6,628 nt of DNA, from the NCBI GenBank assembly GCA_035719045.1, contig DASTGO010000090.1, forward strand, positions 1 to 6,628. Reading direction: 5' to 3'. Of this stretch, positions 1-5,030 are shown one piece after another. This DNA comes from DASTGO01 sp035719045. GTDB lineage: Bacteria; Actinomycetota; Actinomycetes; Actinomycetales; Kineosporiaceae. Each line of letters opens with the position of its first letter. Position 1 is the first letter of the stretch. The position numbers and the translations under genes were made by a program. A model generated the notes under the pieces. It did not search any database. It had not been told where the DNA came from and worked only from the letters and a program-made list of their open reading frames with translations.

Positions 1-399
1 GGTTCGCCTGGGGGAAGCCTTCGCGTCGCTCGTCTCCTCCGGGAACGGTGGGGGGACCTCGAAGGCGACTTCCAGCGGCACCACCAAGTCGACCTCCGAA
101 CAGTCTGGCGCCGCCCCGGCCAGCGGACCGGATTCCTCGGAGTCCGACGCCTGATCCGGCTCGTCGATGCCCTCCCCGCGGACGCCGTCGTCAACCGGCA
201 CGGCGGGATCACGTGGGGGACCACCGACGAGCTGCTGGCCCAACTGATCGAGGAGGTTGCGGTGCTCGCTGCTGACCACCGGCGGAAGAAGCCCCGTGAG
301 GTGCCGCGCCCGTACGCGCGTCCTTCCGCCTCCGCGGTCACCGGGCACAAGGCGATGGCGGCGGCCGCGGCCGCCCGGGGCATGGTGCGTCATGGCTGA
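1..399 (+). CDS. Tail assembly chaperone, -1 frameshift extension (G-T type, 5' partial)
   Basis: This frame is open from the left edge to TGA at 397-399 and has no useful start codon of its own; the first in-frame ATG is at 355. It is best read as the extension made when ribosomes slip back one base at 10-16, which would add 127 residues after ...R-L-G-E. The segment LLRERWGDLEGDFQRHHQVD, then LRTVWRR, RRLIRLVDALP, GGITWGTTDELLAQL and a basic end KKPREVPRPYARP follow the usual pattern of actinophage frameshift extensions: an E-x-D-hydrophobic stretch, a D-L-x-x-hydrophobic-W-R segment, L-I-x-x-L-P, then G-x-x-W-x-x-x-E-L-L-A. The long form binds the tape measure protein and tube subunits during tail assembly (lambda gpG-T role). 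Its stop overlaps the tape measure start by 8 bases, which suggests translational coupling. The C-terminal Ala run is encoded by a GC palindrome. Confidence 0.8.
   Translation, partial: GSPGGSLRVARLLRERWGDLEGDFQRHHQVDLRTVWRRPGQRTGFLGVRRLIRLVDALPADAVVNRHGGITWGTTDELLAQLIEEVAVLAADHRRKKPREVPRPYARPSASAVTGHKAMAAAAAARGMVRHG
2..154 (+). CDS. Tail assembly chaperone, unshifted form (3' end only)
   Basis: This is the last 50 residues of the short form of the tail assembly chaperone, the counterpart of lambda gpG. The frame is open at the left edge and stops with TGA at 152-154. It begins V-R-L-G-E-A and then becomes a low-complexity Ser/Gly/Thr/Ala tail (SSGNGGG, SSGTTKSTSE, PDSSESDA), as expected for the disordered C-terminus of such proteins. 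The chaperone binds the tape measure protein and is absent from the finished tail. The call depends mainly on context: it lies directly upstream of a tape measure gene, and a second chaperone-like frame lies one base back, joined at an L-G-E (CTG GGG GAA) slippery site. The true start and the folded domain lie upstream of the window, so the family cannot be confirmed from this fragment alone. Confidence 0.72.
   Translation, partial: VRLGEAFASLVSSGNGGGTSKATSSGTTKSTSEQSGAAPASGPDSSESDA
10..16 (+). promoter_or_regulatory. Candidate -1 ribosomal slippery heptamer (G GGG GAA)
   Basis: In the unshifted frame the codons are CTG (8-10), GGG (11-13), GAA (14-16), so the heptamer reads G-GGG-GAA. Slipping back one base keeps Gly pairing perfect (GGG at 10-12) and moves the Glu tRNA to GGA with one mismatch. 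The next codon is then AGC at 16-18, in the frame that stays open to 399. The L-G-E context and the location just before a tape measure gene match conserved frameshift sites of tail chaperone genes (Xu, Hendrix and Duda family). Both frames are open from base 1, so a site further upstream cannot be wholly excluded. Confidence 0.75.
17..66 (+). promoter_or_regulatory. Possible stem-loop downstream of the slippery site
   Basis: GCCTTCG at 17-23 is the exact reverse complement of CGAAGGC at 60-66. Inside it, 35-40 (TCCTCC) can pair with 50-55 (GGGGGG), using two G-U pairs, around a 9-base loop. Together they could form an extended hairpin that stimulates the frameshift. The outer stem starts immediately after the heptamer, closer than the spacer of several bases usually seen for stimulatory structures, so only the inner part may matter. 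No folding energy was computed. Confidence 0.4.
360..375. repeat. 16-bp perfect GC palindrome just upstream of the tape measure start
   Basis: Positions 360-375 (GGCGGCCGCGGCCGCC) are a perfect palindrome of G and C only, ending 16 bases before the ATG at 392. As RNA it could fold into a 6-bp stem with a CGCG loop close to the ribosome landing zone of the tape measure gene. It also encodes the Ala run near the end of the chaperone extension, so it may be only a by-product of Ala codons. Confidence 0.5.
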
Positions 400-3300
400 C
401 GCGCCAGGTACCGGGCAGGTCGCTGGCCGGCTGGAGATCCCCGTCGAGGCCGATCTGGCGGGGTTCGCGGAACGGCTGCGCGCCGGGGTTGAGGCCGCCG
501 CGGAAGGCCTCGCCGCGAGCATCGGCGTCGACGTCAACGCCGACCAGTTGCGGGAGAAGCTGGTCGAGAAGGTGAAGGCGGCCGCGGAGGGGGTGGCCGC
601 CAGCGTCGGCGTGAAGGTGGCGGCCGACCAGTTGCGGGCCGACCTGGAGCGGGACGTCGAGGCCGCGGCCGCGGGGGTCGCGGCCGCGGTCGGCTTGAAG
701 GTGGACGCGACCGGGCTGCGGGCCGAACTGGAGGCCAAGGTCAAGGCCGCCGCCGAAGGCCTGTCGGTGACCATCCACACGAAGGTGGAGAACGCGGTCG
801 CGGAGACCGCCGCGAAGGTGGCCGAGGCGCAGGCGGCCGCGGACGCGAAGCCCGTCGAAATCCCGGTGAAGGAGAAGGACACCGGTCTCATTCCGCGCCT
901 GCTCGGCCTGATCCGTAAGGCGCAGTCGGAGGCGGACAAGAAGCCCATCGACGTGAAGTTGGGCAGCAAGGACCAGGGCGGGCTCGGTCTCAAGCCGTGG
1001 CTGGTCGCTGGGGTGGTCGCCGTCATCCAGCCGGTCATCGCCATGATCGGGCAGTCCGTGACCGCCCTCGGATCCCTGATCTCCGCGGTATCCCCCGTCA
1101 TCGGGATCCTCGGCGCCCTTCCGGGTCTCCTGTTTTCGGTCGCTGGGGCTCTCGGCGTGGTGCAGCTCGGTTTCGGGAGCGTCGCCAAGGCGGTCACCCA
1201 GTACATCCAGGCGCAGCAGCAAATCGAGAAGACCAGCACGAAGGTCGCCCAGGCCCAGCGTGACTCCGCGAAGTCCCTGGCCGGGCTGACCCCGGAGCAG
1301 CGGAAGGCCGCAGAGACGGTCGCCGACCTGCGGAACAAGACCTCGCTCAGCCAGATGGAGCAGGCCCGGCTCAACACCACGCTGCAGGGGATGTCGCCGG
1401 CCGCCCGACAGGCCGCCACCGAGATCGGAAAGCTGAAGAAGCAGCAGCAGGCCGCCACCGACCAAGCGAAGGCAGCGAACAAGGCCATCGAGGGCCTGTC
1501 GCCGTCCGCGCAGGTCGCGGCCCGCGCCGTCATCGCGTTGCGGGACCCGTTCAAGAAGCTCCGCACCGACGTGCAAGAAGGCCTGTTCTCCCGGTTCTCG
1601 AAGGACATCGAACCGACCGCGAAGACGGTCCTCCCGATCCTCGACACAGGTCTGTCCCGGGTCGCCGGATCCATCGGGAGCATCGTCCATCAGGCCTCTC
1701 TGTGGGCGCAGACGCCGCTGTTCAAGTCGCAGGTCGACTCACTGTTCGTGGCCGCGGACAGGTCCACGCAGGCGTGGGGCGGGAGTCTTCTCAACGTCGG
1801 GAAGGCTGTCACCAACATCGCGGTCGCCGCCGAACCGTTACAGGCCCGCATCGACGGGTGGGTGTCCTCCCTTGGGGAGTGGGCGGTCGCCTCCACCAGC
1901 GGTGAGCAGGCATCGCAACGGATGACCCGGTTCTTCGACGACGCCGGCACCACAGCGGAACGACTCGGTCGCATCATCAAGAACACGGCGATCGGGATCA
2001 AGGGATTCTTCTCCGCCGGCCGGGAGTCCGGGAACACCCTCCTCGGAGGGATGGAACGGCAGGCGGAACGGTTCGCCGCCTACGTCAACTCCCCGCAGGG
2101 CTTCGCCAACCTGAAGAAGCACTTCGACGACGCCGTGCCGGGCGCCCGAGCGGTCGCAGGCCTGATCGGGGACATCGGGAAGGCCCTCGCCAGCCTGTCC
2201 CAGGACTCGAACATCGCTGGGATCGTCCAGTCGATCCGCAACGACCTACTGCCCGCCCTGGTCGATGTCCTCAACAACTTCGGTCACAACCTTGGCCCCA
2301 CCGTGATCTCCACGCTCGGGCAGATCGGCCAACTGATCGCGCACCTGTCCTCCGGTGCATCCCCGCTCGTGATCGCAGGGAAACTGTTCCTGGACTTGGC
2401 CCGCGGCATCAACGCTGTCCTTCAGGCCGTCCCCGGGTTGGGTACCGCCATCGGCGTCATGCTCGGGCTCGCCGCCGTCGCACGACTGCTCACCGGACTC
2501 AACACCATGATGGACGGGCTCGGAACGAAGATCGGCGGGTTCGCCACAAAGCTGGAGAAGATGGGGCGTGCCGGATCTATAGCCGGATCTGGCCTGCGTG
2601 GTCTCGTGGGACTTCTCGGCGGCCCCTGGGGGATCGCTCTCGCGGCGGCGACGACCGCCCTGGGCGGGTGGATGCAGGGGCAGGCCGATGCGAGGGCGAA
2701 GGTCGATGCTCTGCGGGAAACCCTCGACCAGCAGACCGGTGCGATCACGGCGAACACTCGCGCGCAACTCGTGAAGACCCTGCAGGACGAGGGGATCGCG
2801 CAGGCCGCATCCAAACTGGGGCTCTCCCTCTCCGACGTAACCGATGCCGCTCTGGGCGAGAGCGACGCCTTGGAACGCGTGAACGCGGCCATCAAGGAGA
2901 ACCAGCGAGTCCAGTATTCCGGGATGCGCGCCGGTGGTGGACCGGTGCACGGCCATGAGGCGTGGAGCGCCGCGAACAAGGTCCAGGAAGCAGTGAACGG
3001 CGAGAACGAGGCGATCACGGAGCAGTCCCGACGCGTCCGTGAAGCGACCGACGCGATGGGTGGGATGGGGTCAGCCACCGATACTGCGGCGGACAGCGTC
3101 GACCGATACGGGCGGGCAACGAAGGAAGCCACCACACCCACGAGCATCTTCAAGGACGCCCTCGGGAAAGCCGCGGACAAGGCCCGGGGCCTCCGCTCCG
3201 ACATGGAAGAACTTCTCGGGATGTTCCAGGGCGTCCCTGAGGCCACCGCGGCGTTCGAGGGGGCCCTTGACTCGCTGACGACGAAGCTCGACAAGGCGGC

Positions 3301-4195
3301 TGCCGGCAAGCTGAAGAGGACCGGGACGCTTGACCTGGGCGACGCTTCAGGCCGGGACATGCAGCAGTGGCTCATGGACGCGATCAAGAAGAACGCTGAC
3401 GTCGCGGCCGCGGTCCAGCAATCCACCGGGTCCGTTGATAAAGCCAACCAGACGTGGAATGAAGGCCTCAAGAAGATCCGTGAGCACGCTCTCGCCCTGG
3501 GCGTCGACAAGACCAAGGTCGACGACCTGATGAAGGCGTACGGTGGCGTCCAGGGCCTCGTGTCGACCCGGTTCGAGACGCCAGGGCTGGCGGAAGCACT
3601 GGCCGGGGTGGACGCTCTCGCGGCTGCCCTCATACAGATCAAGCTCGACCAGAAGAACGGGCTGATCAAGTTCGACGACGCCCCCGAGTCACCACCAGCC
3701 CGGGGCAAGCAGGTGAAGCGGGCTCACGGTGGCCTGATCCCGTACGGGCTCGGCGGCCCCGAGCAGGACAACGTCCCTGTGGCAGGGTCGTCCGGCGAGT
3801 ACATGGTCAACGCGAAGTCGACGAGTCGCTGGCGTCGACTCGTCGAGGCGATCAACGTCGGCTCGGAGAGCGTGGTCAGGCAGGCGGTCCGCAGTCTCGG
3901 GCTGGGCCTGGACAGTTTCCGCGGGTCCCTCGAGGACTCCGGCGGGTACACCCAGCCGTCGGCGGCCGGAGGAAGCGTGCCCGCGTTCTTCTCCTCCCAG
4001 CCGGCGGGCGAGCAGACCAGGCCCGCCCCGCCTCCGGAGCAGGGCGGGGGGACCACGGTGATCACGGACGCTGACGGGCAGCTGATCGGGACGATGCGGA
4101 CCGCGGCGCAGCGGACGCACGCAGCCAAGGCGCAGGCGGCTCGGCTCGGGTCGTTGGGTACCTGGGGTACCCCGGTGACGGCTGGGGGTTGGTGA
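392..4195 (+). CDS. Tape measure protein
   Basis: This 1267-residue protein fixes the length of the phage tail and is expected to pass down the tube at DNA ejection. The frame is open from 257, but I place the start at ATG 392. The protein then begins M-A-D-A-P with an E-I-P-V-E-A-D segment typical of actinophage tape measures, and the start overlaps the upstream stop by 8 bases. Visible parts: four 28-residue repeats (23-134); a second E-I-P-V segment (156-159); a long hydrophobic stretch from about 203 to 268; a helical, probably coiled-coil, region with 35-residue repeats (299-386); more hydrophobic segments around 665-700 and 733-765 including G-G-P-W-G-I-A-L; and near the C-terminus A-H-G-G-L-I-P (1111-1117) followed by S-G-E-Y-M-V-N (1134-1140), a common tape measure motif. 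No lysozyme, transglycosylase or peptidase motif is evident. At about 1.5 angstrom per residue (family rule) the tail would be near 190 nm. No clear Shine-Dalgarno is seen, so coupling is likely. Confidence 0.95.
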   Translation: MADAPGTGQVAGRLEIPVEADLAGFAERLRAGVEAAAEGLAASIGVDVNADQLREKLVEKVKAAAEGVAASVGVKVAADQLRADLERDVEAAAAGVAAAVGLKVDATGLRAELEAKVKAAAEGLSVTIHTKVENAVAETAAKVAEAQAAADAKPVEIPVKEKDTGLIPRLLGLIRKAQSEADKKPIDVKLGSKDQGGLGLKPWLVAGVVAVIQPVIAMIGQSVTALGSLISAVSPVIGILGALPGLLFSVAGALGVVQLGFGSVAKAVTQYIQAQQQIEKTSTKVAQAQRDSAKSLAGLTPEQRKAAETVADLRNKTSLSQMEQARLNTTLQGMSPAARQAATEIGKLKKQQQAATDQAKAANKAIEGLSPSAQVAARAVIALRDPFKKLRTDVQEGLFSRFSKDIEPTAKTVLPILDTGLSRVAGSIGSIVHQASLWAQTPLFKSQVDSLFVAADRSTQAWGGSLLNVGKAVTNIAVAAEPLQARIDGWVSSLGEWAVASTSGEQASQRMTRFFDDAGTTAERLGRIIKNTAIGIKGFFSAGRESGNTLLGGMERQAERFAAYVNSPQGFANLKKHFDDAVPGARAVAGLIGDIGKALASLSQDSNIAGIVQSIRNDLLPALVDVLNNFGHNLGPTVISTLGQIGQLIAHLSSGASPLVIAGKLFLDLARGINAVLQAVPGLGTAIGVMLGLAAVARLLTGLNTMMDGLGTKIGGFATKLEKMGRAGSIAGSGLRGLVGLLGGPWGIALAAATTALGGWMQGQADARAKVDALRETLDQQTGAITANTRAQLVKTLQDEGIAQAASKLGLSLSDVTDAALGESDALERVNAAIKENQRVQYSGMRAGGGPVHGHEAWSAANKVQEAVNGENEAITEQSRRVREATDAMGGMGSATDTAADSVDRYGRATKEATTPTSIFKDALGKAADKARGLRSDMEELLGMFQGVPEATAAFEGALDSLTTKLDKAAAGKLKRTGTLDLGDASGRDMQQWLMDAIKKNADVAAAVQQSTGSVDKANQTWNEGLKKIREHALALGVDKTKVDDLMKAYGGVQGLVSTRFETPGLAEALAGVDALAAALIQIKLDQKNGLIKFDDAPESPPARGKQVKRAHGGLIPYGLGGPEQDNVPVAGSSGEYMVNAKSTSRWRRLVEAINVGSESVVRQAVRSLGLGLDSFRGSLEDSGGYTQPSAAGGSVPAFFSSQPAGEQTRPAPPPEQGGGTTVITDADGQLIGTMRTAAQRTHAAKAQAARLGSLGTWGTPVTAGGW
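458..793 (+). repeat. Four 28-residue (84-base) tandem repeats in the tape measure gene
   Basis: Residues 23-50, 51-78, 79-106 and 107-134 align without gaps. The shared pattern is x-x-L-R-x-x-L-x-x-x-V-x-A-A-A-x-G-hydrophobic-A-A-x-hydrophobic-G-hydrophobic-K-V-x-A, that is an amphipathic helix followed by a short beta-like V-G-V-K-V segment. The repeat is also visible in the DNA: GCCGACCAGTTGCGGG occurs at 539-554 and again exactly 84 bases later at 623-638. The fourth copy has diverged most (L-S-V-T-I-H-T-K-V). This suggests growth of the gene by tandem duplication. Confidence 0.85.
661..691. repeat. Very GC-rich inverted repeat (hairpin) in the tape measure gene
   Basis: CCGCGGCCGCG at 663-673 and CGCGGCCGCGG at 679-689 are exact reverse complements separated by only five bases (GGGGT). 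One G-U and one G-C pair extend the stem to 13 bp (661-673 with 679-691). It lies in the third 28-residue repeat, in codons for E-A-A-A-A-G-V-A-A-A-V-G. Such a stem should be very stable in mRNA. Repeated Ala codons make GC self-complementarity likelier here than elsewhere. Confidence 0.6.
1286..1549 (+). repeat. 35-residue repeats in the tape measure helical region
   Basis: Residues 299-333 start L-T-P-E-Q-R-K-A-A-E, residues 334-368 start M-S-P-A-A-R-Q-A-A-T, and residues 369-386 start L-S-P-S-A-Q-V-A-A-R. The starts are spaced exactly 35 residues (105 bases: 1286, 1391, 1496). The third copy is partial. The pattern is [L/M]-[S/T]-P-x-x-[R/Q]-x-A-A-x-x-hydrophobic-x-x-L-[R/K], followed in the two full copies by a polar Gln/Lys-rich helix. 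The Pro probably caps each helix in a helical-hairpin or coiled-coil rod. Confidence 0.75.
3818..3846. repeat. 11-bp perfect inverted repeat near the 3' end of the tape measure gene
   Basis: TCGACGAGTCG at 3818-3828 and CGACTCGTCGA at 3836-3846 are exact reverse complements around a 7-base loop (CTGGCGT). The site lies in codons for the segment after the G-E-Y-M-V-N motif (K-S-T-S-R-W-R-R-L-V-E). No T-run follows, so it is not a standard intrinsic terminator. Unlike the GC-only repeats in this gene, it is of mixed composition and not explained by Ala codons. Confidence 0.7.
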
Positions 4196-4197
4196 TG
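4184..4197 (+). promoter_or_regulatory. Ribosome binding site and TGATG stop-start junction
   Basis: A GGGGG run at 4184-4188 sits six bases before the ATG at 4195-4197, which shares its A with the tape measure stop TGA (4193-4195). TTG at 4189 and GTG at 4192 are in frame, but the TTG directly abuts and the GTG lies only three bases from the G run, too close for it to act as a binding site. This arrangement favours ATG 4195 and translational coupling to the tape measure gene. Confidence 0.6.
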
Positions 4198-4617
4198 GCG
4201 GCTTCCGTCGTGATGACGGTGACCAGGCCTCTCGCCGGGGGCGGGGACCTGGTCCTGCCGTCCGGGGGGATCGAGTTCGGGCACGTCACCGACTCGGGGG
4301 TCCAGTGGGATCGGCAGTTCGCCACGAGCCCGTTCGTGGACGGCCGGGCCCTCACCTCTGCGCGCAGACAGACCAAGACCCTCGTTTTCGGGCTGATCGT
4401 GTCCGGGGTGGACGCTGCTGGCCTCGCGGCCGCGCAAGCGACCGTGGACGCCGCATTCAGCCAGTTCGCCTACCAGCTGCGCGTGTCCGCGGGAGGGAGC
4501 CTGCTGGCGTGGAACTGCGAGCCCGCCGACTTCGAGCCGGCGGAGGTCGAGTGCACCCGCGGGATGCGAGACCACTGGCTCGGTTGGAAGGCGACCATCC
4601 CGTGTTCCCCGGCGTGA
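4195..4617 (+). CDS. Minor tail protein, candidate distal-tail (Dit-like) protein
   Basis: This is a 140-residue protein encoded directly after the tape measure gene, the usual place of the distal tail protein that joins the tube to the tip complex. The N-terminal half is beta-rich (G-G-D-L-V-L-P-S-G-G-I-E-F-G). It is followed by S-P-F-V-D-G (45-50) and an R-R-Q-T-K-T-L-V-F-G-L-I-V-S-G strand (57-71). Next comes a helix (A-A-G-L-A-A-A-Q-A-T-V-D-A-A-F, 74-88) and a strand Y-Q-L-R-V (93-97). This strand, SP-V-x-G, strand, helix, strand order resembles the N-terminal domain of siphophage Dit proteins. It is shorter than most Dit proteins, which usually carry a further C-terminal domain, so it may be a minimal version or another minor tail protein. 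Start chosen at ATG 4195 because of the TGATG overlap and G-rich ribosome site; TTG 4189 and GTG 4192 are in-frame alternatives. The gene is certain; its exact role is inferred. Confidence 0.85.
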   Translation: MAASVVMTVTRPLAGGGDLVLPSGGIEFGHVTDSGVQWDRQFATSPFVDGRALTSARRQTKTLVFGLIVSGVDAAGLAAAQATVDAAFSQFAYQLRVSAGGSLLAWNCEPADFEPAEVECTRGMRDHWLGWKATIPCSPA

Positions 4618-4658
4618 GTCCGCGACAGTAGCGGCCCAACCCCGGCACGTTCTCCTGC

Positions 4659-5030
4659 ATGGCAGGGAACTACGCGGTCGGTCTCAAGGACGAGGCGCTG
4701 GACTTCATCGGCACGAAGATCACGCACGTCAGCGCCCACTCCGCTGACCCGGGGGCGACCGGCGCGAACGAGCTGACCGGCGGGACACCCGCCTACGCCC
4801 GGATCCCCGTCACCTGGTCGGTGTCCTCCGGGGGAATCCTCGTCGCCTCCACGCCGCCGACCTTCAACATCCCGGCCGGGTCGTGGGTGCGGTACCTCGG
4901 CCTGTGGAACGCCCTGACGGGCGGGACCTGGCGAGGGAAGATCCTCGTCCCTGAGCAGGAGTTCCTGGCGCAGACCGCGTGGCCGGTGGCGTCGCTGGCC
5001 CTTGACCTGAACGCGGTGGCGTCCGCCTGA
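4659..5030 (+). CDS. Small minor tail protein, ADPG/TGANE family (tail fibre-like)
   Basis: This 123-residue protein carries H-S-A-D-P-G-A-T-G-A-N-E-L-T-G-G-T-P-A-Y (27-46), followed by A-R and P-V-T-W-S. This is the signature of a small beta-rich domain, often annotated as a minor tail or tail fibre protein in actinophages and in phages of other hosts. The usual further features are present: F-N-I-P-A-G-S-W-V (alternating strand after a P-A-G turn), a Y-L-G-L-W-N-A-L-T-G-G-T-W segment, and a hydrophobic C-terminal strand (V-A-S-L-A-L-D-L). The biochemical role is not established from sequence; surface contact or receptor binding is the common guess. ATG 4659 is the only reasonable start, because an in-frame TAG lies at 4629-4631 with no other start between. 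No convincing Shine-Dalgarno precedes it, and the 41-base gap (4618-4658) contains nothing I recognise. Its stop overlaps the next start as TGATG. Confidence 0.88.
   Translation: MAGNYAVGLKDEALDFIGTKITHVSAHSADPGATGANELTGGTPAYARIPVTWSVSSGGILVASTPPTFNIPAGSWVRYLGLWNALTGGTWRGKILVPEQEFLAQTAWPVASLALDLNAVASA

Noticed and set aside
257..391. In-frame upstream extension of the tape measure protein (45 extra residues)
   Set aside because: The added residues are Arg/Pro-rich with no resemblance to a tape measure start, and they overlap the chaperone extension, which has clear family features. ATG 392 gives the usual N-terminus and an 8-base overlap.
338..1690. Long open frame on the minus strand (450 codons) opposite the tape measure gene
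   Set aside because: Its product is Arg/Gly/Leu/Asp-rich without any recognisable motif. It is the mirror of GC-rich Ala/Glu/Lys codons in a gene with strong evidence on the + strand.
2570..2590. Direct repeat GCCGGATCT twice, 12 bases apart
   Set aside because: It encodes the A-G-S-I-A-G-S repeat of a Gly/Ala-rich segment. Only two copies exist and there is no sign of an attachment site or array.
2422..3708. Long open frame on the minus strand (428 codons)
   Set aside because: The composition is Ser/Ala/Arg/Pro-rich, it lies wholly opposite the tape measure gene, and no domain is visible. It is typical of high-GC antisense shadow frames.
4156..4173. GGGTACC followed by the 10-bp palindrome GGGGTACCCC
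   Set aside because: It is short, falls in codons for a Gly/Thr/Pro-rich C-terminus, has no T-run or operator-like partner, and could easily arise by chance.
4618..4658. Possible promoter or terminator in the 41-base gap
   Set aside because: Only a 4-bp stem (CCGC/GCGG at 4620-4634) is visible, with no T-run and no -10/-35-like pair.
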